From positions 1 through 64,000 of the forward strand of contig CBDULP010000002.1 of NCBI GenBank assembly GCA_965368085.1: DNA of 64,000 bases, written 5' to 3'. The DNA is from Peptoclostridium sp965368085. GTDB lineage: Bacteria > Bacillota > Clostridia > Peptostreptococcales > Peptostreptococcaceae. Positions 1 through 7,150 of the stretch are shown here, piece by piece. Under the pieces are notes generated by a model. It searched no databases, had not been told where the DNA came from, and saw only the letters and a list, made by a program, of their open reading frames with translations. The first letter of the stretch is position 1. Every line of letters starts with the position of its first letter. Made by a program: the position numbers and the translations under genes.

Positions 1-78
1 ACTTATAGCATAAATTTTTATTTAATTACCTGTCTACTTGACAAGGGTCAGTTCATACGAGACACCTTTTGATATGAT

Positions 79-315
79 TTATCTCCTTAAGACTAGATTA
101 ATGGATTCCTCAATATATTTTTCCTCATCGAACATTATGCTGTCTCTTAGTTCATTGAATGTCTTTTCTCCGATTTGATATTTTTGAATTTTGACATCGT
201 AAATGGCATCACATCTTTTTCTGAACAATTCAACATAAGCGTTTTTTTCGGGATGTCTGTTGAAGAGTTCTTCGAGTTCGGTTTCAAGTTTTCTTACAAT
301 TTTCTCTTTTTTCAT
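79..315 (-). CDS. Small hypothetical protein, 78 aa
   Basis: I do not recognise this protein. It is short, highly charged and predicted to be mostly helical (MKKEKIVRKLETELEEL at the N-terminus), with no signal peptide, membrane segment or cysteine motif apart from one Cys near residue 35. The ATG is preceded by a strong AGGAGGG ribosome site, which is the main reason to call it real. It lies 62 bp downstream of another very small gene with an equally strong ribosome site, so the two may share a transcript. A regulatory or DNA/protein-binding helical peptide is possible but not shown. Confidence 0.6.
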   Translation of the reverse strand: MKKEKIVRKLETELEELFNRHPEKNAYVELFRKRCDAIYDVKIQKYQIGEKTFNELRDSIMFDEEKYIEESINLVLRR

Positions 316-377
316 AAAATCCCTCCTGAGGCATTTGAAATAATGCGAATGACTAGTGTTTAATGAGAGTTCGACTA

Positions 378-467
378 TCAGGAGTTTTTCAAGGAATAAT
401 AAACATATTTGTCAATCAGATAGTCTATAAAATTTGAAAAATCATTGAATATTCTTGAAAAATCCAT
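378..467 (-). CDS. Putative 29-aa small protein
   Basis: This short minus-strand frame encodes MDFSRIFNDFSNFIDYLIDK followed by nine more residues. It starts with ATG six bases after an AAAGGAGGG ribosome site, one of the best in the window, and ends with TGA. The peptide is amphipathic and aromatic-rich (six Phe and three Tyr), suggesting a membrane-associated or protein-binding helix. It sits directly upstream of the 78-aa gene in the same direction. No family is recognised; the ribosome site and arrangement are the only support. Confidence 0.45.
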   Translation of the reverse strand: MDFSRIFNDFSNFIDYLIDKYVYYSLKNS

Positions 468-634
468 AACATGCCCTCCTTTAATCAAACGACAATTAGT
501 ATAAAAAAATTATACTTATAATTTTAATATACTTTGATGATACCCGCATATGTACTTGAAAAACACAAAAAAATATAAAAAATAATATTATATTAATTTA
601 TAAAAAATAAAAAAATCATATACAACGTAATGGA

Positions 635-668
635 AAAGGCTGCAATTCTAGGGATCACAGCCTTTTGT
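635..668 (-). terminator. Hairpin overlapping the end of recU
   Basis: Read on the minus strand, AAAAGGCTG pairs with CAGCCTTTT nine bases each, so the stem includes the last recU codons and stop. The T-tract after the stem is short, so termination may be incomplete. The AT-rich stretch from about 481 to 634 contains no supported gene; it probably carries the promoter of the two small genes, but no convincing -35/-10 pair was found. Confidence 0.5.
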
Positions 669-1187
669 GGAGTTTCTTATATAAAGGGAAAGAGGTACTA
701 TGTAGTCTGGAAGACCGTTTGTGGAAGGAATCATGTATTGCTGGTCAAGTGAAGATATGGGTATTGACTTTCGCCCGCCTGATATTGCTCCTTTCCAAAA
801 CTGAGCCACGAATTCAAATGGTATGAGATAATATATTCCGTGAGTTTTAAAATTACATATCAAAAATGAAAATCCTCCGTGTTTTTTGAATTTACTCATG
901 TATTCAACCTGATGTTCGTGAATATTTTGAAGAGGAAGGTAGTCCTTATTGGTTTCCTTTGCGTCGAAGCATATTGAAATACCTTTGAATACTCCACAGT
1001 AGTCAACGGTGGATTTTTTTTCGAAGAATGCCTGAGTTATCTGGCCGGATGATATTTGAGTCACCTTTACGGGGACAGGTATCTTGCTTACAAGTGCAAG
1101 CCCTCTTTTTTCATATATCTGGTTTACGTGGTCTATTATGTTTTCTGTAAAATCGCCTTTATGTCCTAGACTTTTCCATCTTGTCAT
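648..1187 (-). CDS. recU: RecU-type Holliday junction resolvase
   Basis: RecU cleaves Holliday junctions in recombination and repair in Firmicutes, where it replaces RuvC. The 179-aa length is typical. The N-terminal part has the RecU pattern ENIIDHVNQIYEKRG (residues 15-29) followed by a PVPVKV strand. The nuclease core shows a PD-(D/E)xK arrangement with Asp62 (VDYCGV), Asp75 and Lys77 (FDAKET). The later block HGGFSFLICNF also fits the family. The ATG follows an AAGGG ribosome site. In many Firmicutes recU sits beside a penicillin-binding protein gene, but not here: the neighbours are small unknown genes and a divergent stress protein. Confidence 0.9.
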   Translation of the reverse strand: MTRWKSLGHKGDFTENIIDHVNQIYEKRGLALVSKIPVPVKVTQISSGQITQAFFEKKSTVDYCGVFKGISICFDAKETNKDYLPLQNIHEHQVEYMSKFKKHGGFSFLICNFKTHGIYYLIPFEFVAQFWKGAISGGRKSIPISSLDQQYMIPSTNGLPDYIVPLSLYIRNSTKGCDP

Positions 1188-1389
1188 TTTATCAACCCTT
1201 CAAACTTTTATTTATCTGTTTTGACTATTTAATTATACTATAATACTCAAATATATGATTTGAGGTTTTATTTTTTAGTGTTTATCATACAAAAATAGTT
1301 AAAAAAAATAAAAACGGGTATCATATAACTATATTTCGGGCTGATTTTAGTGCCTGCTTTAAATTAGAATTCAAAAGGGGGATTTTTAA

Positions 1390-1809
1390 ATGAAAAAAAT
1401 ACTTTTGCCTGTAGACGGTTCGGAAAGCTGTATTCTTGCATATGACCATGCAAAGACATTTGCTCAAAAATTTGGTGCGGAAGTTTTAATAGTGAATGTT
1501 CAAGATGAGATTCCGCATGGATATGGTGGTGTTGACTACAAAGAAGCGGGAACTGCAAAGCTTGAAAAGAATGCCCAGGAAATTCTTAAGAAAGCTAAAG
1601 AAAACTTTGAAGGAACAGAAATAAAAATTGATACAAAATTTGTGATTGGGGATGCCGCTTCGGCTATAATAGATACAGCTGAAAATGAAGGTTGTGACAT
1701 AATAATAATGTGTACTCACGGAATGTCGGGAAGAAAGAGATTCCTTATGGGATCGGTTGCAAACAAAGTTGTTCATCATGCGAGCGTACCTGTACTTGTG
1801 GTAAGATAA
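1390..1809 (+). CDS. Universal stress protein (UspA family)
   Basis: This 139-aa single-domain Usp protein starts with the usual MKKILLPVDGSE strand. The C-terminal nucleotide-binding loop reads HGMSGRKRFLMGS, i.e. HG-x9-GS, followed by VANKVVHHASVPVLVVR; the first Gly of the classical G-2x-G-9x-GS motif is Cys here. Such proteins are cytoplasmic ATP-binding dimers induced by stress or growth arrest. An AAAAGGGGG ribosome site precedes the ATG, and a terminator follows directly, so it is probably monocistronic. It is divergent from recU. Its specific stress signal cannot be read from sequence. Confidence 0.9.
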   Translation: MKKILLPVDGSESCILAYDHAKTFAQKFGAEVLIVNVQDEIPHGYGGVDYKEAGTAKLEKNAQEILKKAKENFEGTEIKIDTKFVIGDAASAIIDTAENEGCDIIIMCTHGMSGRKRFLMGSVANKVVHHASVPVLVVR

Positions 1810-1815
1810 TAGTAA

Positions 1816-1860
1816 GCTGAAAAATCTTCAGCGGCTTAGGCTGTTGGAGATTTTTTTATA
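1816..1860 (+). terminator. Rho-independent terminator after usp gene
   Basis: AAAATCTTCAGC and GCTGTTGGAGATTTT form an imperfect stem that is followed by a run of T. It lies immediately downstream of the stress-protein gene. Confidence 0.75.
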
Positions 1861-1886
1861 AATACAAATAAAGGGGGGACGTTAAA

Positions 1887-2801
1887 GTGGGGACACTTAA
1901 AAGGGATATAGAGGACATAGTGGATTTAAGAGCTATAGGCGGAAGGTCGAACATCCATACTAATGAAGTCCTGCAAAAGGCATCTGATGAAAATAAAAGT
2001 CCTTCTTCAAAAGATGAAAAAAGGGTGTTGCTTTTGGCAATAGATGTCCAAAATGATTTCATGGAAAACGGAAGTCTTCCGGTCAAAGGAGCCCATTCCG
2101 ACGTTGAAAGCCTGATTAAATTCATATATTCAAATGCCGCCGGCATAAGCAAGATAATAGCATCAATGGACACCCATACATACTACCAGATTTTTCATCC
2201 TTCATGGTGGATTGGAAAAGACGGAAGACATCCTCAGCCGTTTACCCCAATAACGCTTGAGGATATTGAAAAGGGCGTATGGATGCCTGTAAAATATGAA
2301 AAGCACAGTAGAAAATATGTGGAGTATCTTGAAAAGAATGCAAAGAAAACTCTTGTCATATGGCCGTATCACTGTCTGCTTGGAACATTTGGGAATTCGC
2401 TTGAAGGCCAGTTTGCAAACATGGCATATTATCACTCAGCGGTAAGAAATACGGATTTTGAAATAGTGGTAAAGGGTACGAGCCATCTCAGCGAGATGTA
2501 TGGAATATTCAAGCCGGAATATGACGAGGGGATTGAAGTGAGCACAGGGCTTTTGGACAGGCTTTCAGACTTCGACATGATACTCATTGCCGGAGAGGCG
2601 AAGTCTCACTGTGTTTTGGAGTCTTTGCTCCAGATTTTGGAATACTATAATGACGATAGATCTGTTACGGAAAACATATACCTCCTCGAAGACTGCACAA
2701 GCAGCATAGAAGGCTTTGAGGAAGAGACGGAAAAGGTGCTTTCAGGGCTCGAAAGAGACTATGGCATAAAAAGGGTTAACAGTACCGATATTAAGCTGTA
2801 A
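1887..2801 (+). CDS. Isochorismatase-fold cysteine hydrolase (nicotinamidase-like)
   Basis: The 304-aa protein has the cysteine-hydrolase core. Asp53 lies in AIDVQNDF, a metal-binding-like DTHTYYQIFH block covers residues 95-104, the WPYHCLLGT signature is at 160-167, the probable catalytic Lys is in VVKGTSH (about 196), and the nucleophile is Cys242 in AKSHC. Relatives hydrolyse nicotinamide, isochorismate or carbamoyl compounds; the DxH..H block favours a nicotinamidase-type activity, but the substrate is not proven. It is longer than typical nicotinamidases (about 180-220 aa) because of an N-terminal extension of about 45 residues and internal insertions. The start is GTG after AAAGGGGGG. 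A terminator follows. Confidence 0.8.
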   Translation: MGTLKRDIEDIVDLRAIGGRSNIHTNEVLQKASDENKSPSSKDEKRVLLLAIDVQNDFMENGSLPVKGAHSDVESLIKFIYSNAAGISKIIASMDTHTYYQIFHPSWWIGKDGRHPQPFTPITLEDIEKGVWMPVKYEKHSRKYVEYLEKNAKKTLVIWPYHCLLGTFGNSLEGQFANMAYYHSAVRNTDFEIVVKGTSHLSEMYGIFKPEYDEGIEVSTGLLDRLSDFDMILIAGEAKSHCVLESLLQILEYYNDDRSVTENIYLLEDCTSSIEGFEEETEKVLSGLERDYGIKRVNSTDIKL

Positions 2802-2855
2802 AAGCTATTTAAATAAGTTTCGGGCAATATTCAAACGTATCCACAGGTACGGCAA

Positions 2856-2907
2856 GTATAAACCAGCCGATGTCTTGCATTTTGAAGCTGCATACATCTT
2901 ACTCCAC
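2856..2907. repeat. Partial copy of dispersed intergenic repeat (5' part)
   Basis: The stretch GTATAAACCAGCCG... up to ...ACTCCAC aligns, at roughly three-quarters identity by eye, with the first ~53 bases of the full element at 20846-21043. Only the 5' end is present; the 3' half and far terminal repeat are missing. It lies between convergent genes. Confidence 0.5.
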
Positions 2908-2916
2908 ATGAAAATC

Positions 2917-2943
2917 CAGCCAATATCCGGCTGGATTTTCGTG
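2917..2943. terminator. Bidirectional terminator
   Basis: AAAATCCAGCC and GGCTGGATTTT form a perfect 11-bp stem with a five-base loop. It sits between the convergent hydrolase gene and the activator gene, with A- and T-rich flanks on both strands. Confidence 0.8.
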
Positions 2944-2954
2944 ATTTATATAAA

Positions 2955-3731
2955 CTAAAGCTTTATGGAATTATATGCTATTACAGCGGCTCCAAGAGCT
3001 CCTACCAGCTGAGAATTATCAGATACAAAAAGTGGAGATCCTATCTTTTGGGATATTGCAGACCTTACTGTTTTGCACTTTGCGACGCCACCTGTAAAAG
3101 CGACCTCGCTGTTTAGGGGAACCTTGCTTATAAGGGAAGAAGCCTTGTTTGCTATGGAGTGAACGATCCCAAGCATTATGCTTTCTTTTTCAATCCCCTT
3201 TGCAAGAAGACTTATAACTTCTGATTCGGCAAAGACAGTACACATGCTTGATATAGGCTGAGGCTTCACATCATTTCCAATAAGGGTGTCAAGTTCTGAA
3301 ATGTCTATTCCGAGAGTACTTGCCATAACCTGAAGGAATCGTCCTGTACCTGCGGCGCACTTGTCGTTCATTGAAAAGTCGACTATATTCCCCATTTCGT
3401 CAACACTTATTACCTTGCTGTCCTGACCACCTATATCTAAAATGGTCCTTGTCTCAGGGTTTAGAAAATGCGCTCCTTTTGCGTGACAGGTTATCTCGGT
3501 TACTGCCTTGTCTACAAATGGCATTGATATTCTTCCGTACCCAGTTCCTATTATCTTTTTAACCTGCTCCCTTTGTACGTTGTTTCTCTGGAGAAGTTTT
3601 TGGAAAACCTCGTATGAAGCGTCCTTTGGGCTCCAGCCTGTCGGTATGACCAACTGGTCTACAATTTCACCGTTGAACAGTATGCCTTTTGTGGCAACAG
3701 AGCCGGCGTCAACGCCTACTGAGTAATACAT
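2955..3731 (-). CDS. ATP-dependent activator of 2-hydroxyacyl-CoA dehydratase / double-cubane protein
   Basis: This BadF/HgdC-type ASKHA ATPase transfers one electron to its partner iron-sulfur protein with ATP hydrolysis. Seen: the phosphate loop VGVDAGSVATKG at the N-terminus, GTGYGR, the LDIGGQDSK adenosine motif, and two conserved cysteines (NDKCAAGTGRF near residue 125 and SSMCTVFAESE near 164) that in relatives jointly hold one [4Fe-4S] cluster across a dimer. The 258-aa length fits. I chose the ATG at 3731 because AGGAGG precedes it and the homology begins there; a longer frame to 3800 would run through a hairpin. It is last in the operon after the double-cubane protein, so it is most likely that protein's reductase. 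Confidence 0.88.
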   Translation of the reverse strand: MYYSVGVDAGSVATKGILFNGEIVDQLVIPTGWSPKDASYEVFQKLLQRNNVQREQVKKIIGTGYGRISMPFVDKAVTEITCHAKGAHFLNPETRTILDIGGQDSKVISVDEMGNIVDFSMNDKCAAGTGRFLQVMASTLGIDISELDTLIGNDVKPQPISSMCTVFAESEVISLLAKGIEKESIMLGIVHSIANKASSLISKVPLNSEVAFTGGVAKCKTVRSAISQKIGSPLFVSDNSQLVGALGAAVIAYNSIKL

Positions 3732-3784
3732 AGTATAAAACCTCCTAATAAAATTGATGCTGATTCGAGAAATTTTTTCAATAG

Positions 3785-3819
3785 AAATGCACCATGACAT
3801 AATATGGCATGGTGCATTT
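3785..3819 (-). other. Intra-operon hairpin
   Basis: A perfect 12-bp stem (AAATGCACCATG / CATGGTGCATTT) with an 11-base loop lies between the DUF3343 stop and the activator's ribosome site. The T-tract is too short for a strong terminator, so an mRNA-processing, stability or attenuation role is more likely. Confidence 0.6.
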
Positions 3820-3825
3820 TGGATA

Positions 3826-4089
3826 TTAAAAGTTAAAAAGTCTTTTTTTCTTTTTAGTTATGGTGTGTATACCGAGAGTTTTAATATTCGGATTTTCACT
3901 CAATATCCCTTCAACAGCCGGAATGTCGGAGTCTTCAATCATTATTGATATCCCACAGCAAGTGCTGAGCTCTCTCGGAGTTGGACTTATTACATATTCA
4001 ATTTCGGACTCTTTTAGTTTTTTTTCCAAAGAAATTCCATGCATGTGAGAAGGAAAAAGTATGAAAGTTTTAGAGTCTTTTTCCATCAT
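3826..4089 (-). CDS. DUF3343 putative Se/S carrier-like protein
   Basis: The 87-aa protein matches the small DUF3343 family, annotated as putative Se/S carrier-like. The family signature is visible: an N-terminal strand ending FPSHMHGISLEKKL, then ISPTPRELSTCCGISI with a vicinal Cys-Cys pair near residues 44-45. The cysteines are the presumed thiol/selenol site; biochemical function in this family is largely inferred. It lies between the double-cubane protein and the activator, all on the minus strand with short gaps. This placement suggests a role in cluster sulfur supply or in that enzyme's chemistry. A lysine-rich tail (TKKKKRLF) ends the protein. Confidence 0.8.
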   Translation of the reverse strand: MMEKDSKTFILFPSHMHGISLEKKLKESEIEYVISPTPRELSTCCGISIMIEDSDIPAVEGILSENPNIKTLGIHTITKKKKRLFNF

Positions 4090-4124
4090 ATCACCTTTTT
4101 TCGCAAGAAAATAAGTATAGCCGA

Positions 4125-5402
4125 TTATTTATTTGATATCATCTCGAAGAATGCTTCAAGTCTGGTCTTTATCTGTCCTGCATCCTCGAGGCCGTAGTCA
4201 GTCTCTATCATTATAACAGGAATATTTTCCTTTGCAAGAGCTTCTTTTACAGAATTGAATTCTGCAGCATATGTAGTACAGAAAGGAAGAGTGTAGTAAA
4301 CTACGCCGTCTGCGCTGTACTCCTTGTAAAGTCTTATTATGTCGTCTATTCTTCCTGTGTTAGGAGTGAAACATGCGCAGTTTGTCTTCATGTATCTCTG
4401 TGTAAGGTTTTCATAGTGTTCGTCCATAGTGCTTGCAGACTCGTCGACAAGATTTTGGAAGTATTTGACACCCGTGCAAGTCTCTTCTGCAACAACAACT
4501 GCTCCGCTTGTCTCGATTACGTGATGAAGCTTCCAGTTTGGAACTGCCATAGGAGTTCCGCTTACAAGTATTCTTGGAGTGTCTTTGCTGAATATTCCTT
4601 CGCCTTTTTCTATTCTGCTTTCGAGTTCGTTGCAAAGCTCTTCAGTTTTTTGAACGAATCTTTCAGGATCGTCATAGAATGCTATTTGAGTTATAAGAAG
4701 GGCATCTTTTCCACTTATAGGAGGATTATCAGCCTTTCTCGTGTTGTAAAGTCTTTGAAGAGCCTTTCTCTTTCTGTTGAGAAGTTTTGTAGCGTCGCTT
4801 ATTCTTTCAGCGGTTACTTCAACGCCTGTAAGCTCTTCCATTCTTTCCTTGAATATTCTTATTTCATCCTTGAAGTGAGCGTAGTCTTGATCCCTCTTCA
4901 TATTAGGAAGATCTATGACGTGCATAGGAGTATACTGCTTGAATGTCTCCCAAAGCTTCATCTTTCCGTCGCAAGTAGTCTCGCCTACAAGCATGTCGCA
5001 TGAGCTGAAATAAGGACATGTCTTTCCAACAAGAGCACCGGCTGCTGCTTTTATAAGTGGACATGTGTTTCTTGGAACAACTTTTTCTCCGTCTGGATGC
5101 CAAAAATCTGATCCAGCGCAAAGCCCAACGCTTGCAGCATTTGCAGCAAGTACTATTTCGTCTGGAACAAATACACAGAATGTTCCAACCACTTTTTTGC
5201 CTTCCTTTTTCATATCGGCAAGTTCTTGTATTCTAAGGCCGTGTATTTCAGATACTACGAAGTTGAAGTAGTTCATGCCTTCAGGCCTGTTTTTTTGCTC
5301 CATGTATATCTCCCCATAAAATTCAGGAAGCACTGCGCAAAGTTGGTCGTGCTTTTCAAGGTCGATATCAAGTGATTTCCATAATTCTTTGTAATCTGCC
5401 AT
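4125..5402 (-). CDS. Double-cubane cluster protein (2-hydroxyacyl-CoA dehydratase family)
   Basis: The 425-aa protein belongs to the HgdB/HgdC-partner (HGD-D) superfamily, in the single-subunit branch known as double-cubane cluster proteins. Seen: cysteines at 76 (GTFCVFVPDE), 95 (GLCAGSD), 114 (NTCPLIK), 129 and 135 (TCPYFSSC), 144, and in the C-terminal half 309, 342, 344 and 375; several would ligate the [8Fe-9S] cluster. Characterised relatives catalyse low-potential reductions such as acetylene reduction when driven by an ATP-dependent activator; the physiological substrate is unknown. No second dehydratase subunit or CoA-transferase is nearby, which argues against a fermentative hydroxyacyl-CoA dehydratase. 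It is the first gene of a three-gene operon, with a GGGGAGG ribosome site. Confidence 0.85.
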   Translation of the reverse strand: MADYKELWKSLDIDLEKHDQLCAVLPEFYGEIYMEQKNRPEGMNYFNFVVSEIHGLRIQELADMKKEGKKVVGTFCVFVPDEIVLAANAASVGLCAGSDFWHPDGEKVVPRNTCPLIKAAAGALVGKTCPYFSSCDMLVGETTCDGKMKLWETFKQYTPMHVIDLPNMKRDQDYAHFKDEIRIFKERMEELTGVEVTAERISDATKLLNRKRKALQRLYNTRKADNPPISGKDALLITQIAFYDDPERFVQKTEELCNELESRIEKGEGIFSKDTPRILVSGTPMAVPNWKLHHVIETSGAVVVAEETCTGVKYFQNLVDESASTMDEHYENLTQRYMKTNCACFTPNTGRIDDIIRLYKEYSADGVVYYTLPFCTTYAAEFNSVKEALAKENIPVIMIETDYGLEDAGQIKTRLEAFFEMISNK

Positions 5403-5748
5403 AAAAAAAAATCCTCCCCTACAAAATTTTAAGGCCCTGCATATACAGAACCTTTTAGAAAAATATAGATAGATAAAATGAAAATTTGTTTGACGGTTTT
5501 TAGAAATTTTTCCTTAGGTATAGTGTATATCATTATTAAGGATTTGTTTACAAATATAAGAAAGTCTAATAATAAAAATAAATCCATAGATAAAATGAAT
5601 TGAAAACTGTTAGAATGCTATTGATTTTTATGGAAATTTATGAATGAGTGCAGAAAAATCCACTTTTTTGAAAAGGGGGCGGAAATTCGAATTTGGGATG
5701 AAATGACTTTGAGAAAACTGGATTAAATTATGACTGTATATACTGCTG

Positions 5749-5777
5749 TTGACAGGTTGTGCTGAGTATGTTATTCT
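5749..5777 (+). promoter_or_regulatory. Promoter of rnpB
   Basis: TTGACA at 5749-5754 and TATTCT at 5772-5777 are separated by 17 bp, placing the start about 30 bases before the RNase P RNA. The rest of the ~350-bp stretch between 5403 and 5748 shows no gene; it holds the unresolved promoter of the minus-strand double-cubane operon. Confidence 0.75.
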
Positions 5778-5810
5778 ATAACGGTGCCAAAAATAAAAAA
5801 GTTAATAATG

Positions 5811-6161
5811 TGAGTAAGCCGGATAGTCGCGGGCGCTTAGGCGAACGAGGAAAGTCCGAGCTCCGTAGGGCGAGGGTGCTGGGTAATACCCAGTGGAGGC
5901 GACTCTAAGGATAGTGCAACAGAGATATACCGCTAAAGGGGCTTTAGGGCCTACTAGCAAGGGTGGAAAGGCGAGGTAAGAGCTCACCAGCGGCTAGGTG
6001 ACTAGTCGGCTATGTAAACCCCATCCGGAGCAAGACCAAGTAGGGACTTAAAAAGGGAGCTGCCCGTTCCTGTCCCGTAGGTAGGTCGCTTGAGCCTGTT
6101 GGTAACAGCAGGCCTAGATAGATGACTATTCAAGACAGAACTCGGCTTATAGGCTTACTCA
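5811..6161 (+). ncRNA. rnpB: RNase P RNA
   Basis: This is the catalytic RNA that matures tRNA 5' ends. Universally conserved segments are readable in order: GAGGAAAGTCCGAGCTCC, AGTGCAACAGAGATATACCGC, GGTAAGAGCTCACCAGC, GTAAACCCCATCCGGAGCAAG, and GCCTAGATAGATGACTATTC near the 3' end. The ends TGAGTAAGCC and GGCTTACTCA pair to form helix P1, which fixes the boundaries to within a few bases. It has its own promoter and terminator. Confidence 0.97.
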
Positions 6162-6190
6162 TATTTATATAGTTAAAAGATTGAGAACAG

Positions 6191-6217
6191 ACATCTGCTT
6201 ATGCAGGTGTTTTTTTA
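6191..6217 (+). terminator. Terminator of rnpB
   Basis: ACATCTGC and GCAGGTGT pair around a TTAT loop and are followed by seven or more T. Confidence 0.85.
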
Positions 6218-6346
6218 TTTTTTGAAAAATATACTGGTGTGAATATTAATGGATAATAAAAGCATCGAAAAATCATATAGATGATAAAGCAGAATAATTA
6301 TGATAATATGAACTAAATGTGAAATTAATTTAAAGGAGTGAAATGG

Positions 6347-7126
6347 ATGCAAAAACAACAGAGTTACAATGTTTCAGGCGGCTGCTGAGGGCCGGTGGAC
6401 AAGGGTATTGGTCAATACCAGGATGAAAATAAGGAAAACTGCCTGATATGCAGTGGAAAGCTTGAATATCTGGAAACAGGTGAATCGTTTACATGCATGA
6501 GATGCGGGAAAAAAGAAACTGGATATGTACATTGTCAAAATGGCCACTATATCTGTGACAGCTGTCATGGAAAGTCGTCGTATGAAGTGATTTTAAGAAT
6601 GTCGCTATATTCCAAAGAGACAAATCCTTTGCTAATCGCGGAAAAAATACTTGAAGCTTCCACACCGCCAATGTTGGGATGCGAGCATGCTTTAATCACT
6701 GCAGGAGCCTTTTTGGCTGCTATAAGAAACCATGGAGAAATAAAGGTCACAAATAGGCAGATAAAGGATGCATTCGATCGTACTCAAAAACAGGCTATAG
6801 CGGCTTATTGCGGACTTACGGGAATTTGTGGAATAGCTCCAGCGATAGGTGCGAGCTTCAGTGTCATTTTGGGTGCAGCCTGTCCTAAAGACAGGGAAAC
6901 TGCGGCAACAATGCATGTGGTTTCGAAGATTATTGAAGCGATTGCAAATGAAGCCGGTCCATGCTGCTGCAAAAATTTCATGAGAACGGCGCTTACACTA
7001 AGTTGTAGCCTTGCTGGAAAATATCTCGATATAAAACTTCCTTGCGAAGCGGATATTCGATGTAGTGACAGCCATCGCCATCCTCATGGATGCAGAGAGG
7101 CCAAATGTAGATATTTTGCAGGCTAA
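6347..7126 (+). CDS. DUF5714 protein, probable selenoprotein (in-frame UGA)
   Basis: Translation from ATG 6347, eight bases after AAAGGAG, gives MQKQQSYNVSGGC, then a UGA codon at 6386-6388, then GPVDKGIGQYQ and the rest of the frame to 7126. The UGA is followed by a hairpin with the loop GGUC (6404-6419), matching bacterial SECIS rules, so UGA is probably read as selenocysteine, giving a Gly-Cys-Sec-Gly motif. Without readthrough the only start is a GTG at 6395 with no ribosome site. The body is a DUF5714 domain: two zinc-ribbon-like pairs (CLICSGK, CMRCGKK), CQNGHYICDSCHG, then a helical part with GCEHALITAG, CGLTGICGIAPAIGA, GPCCCKNF and a His/Cys-rich tail ending CREAKC. About 260 aa with Sec. 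The function of DUF5714 is unknown; a redox or metal role is likely. Confidence 0.72.
6404..6419 (+). promoter_or_regulatory. Candidate bacterial SECIS hairpin
   Basis: GGTATT pairs perfectly with AATACC around the loop GGTC. The loop starts 21 bases after the UGA at 6386-6388, inside the usual bacterial window of about 16-37. The same GGUC loop on a short stem is what SelB recognises in the E. coli fdhF SECIS. The hairpin lies within coding sequence, as bacterial SECIS elements do. Confidence 0.7.
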
Positions 7127-7150
7127 CATTGGAAAAGCCAGGGGGGAATT

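Noticed and set aside
41..66. Possible fourth copy of the dispersed repeat (CAGTTCATAC... then CCTTTT)
   Set aside because: Only about ten consecutive bases match the 3' end of the element, too little to call at a window edge.
6343..6345. ATG four bases before the chosen DUF5714 start
   Set aside because: It is in another frame that stops after 27 codons and does not join the DUF5714 domain.
6395..7126. GTG start for the DUF5714 gene
   Set aside because: No ribosome site precedes it; the upstream ATG with AAAGGAG and the SECIS-like hairpin explain the frame better.
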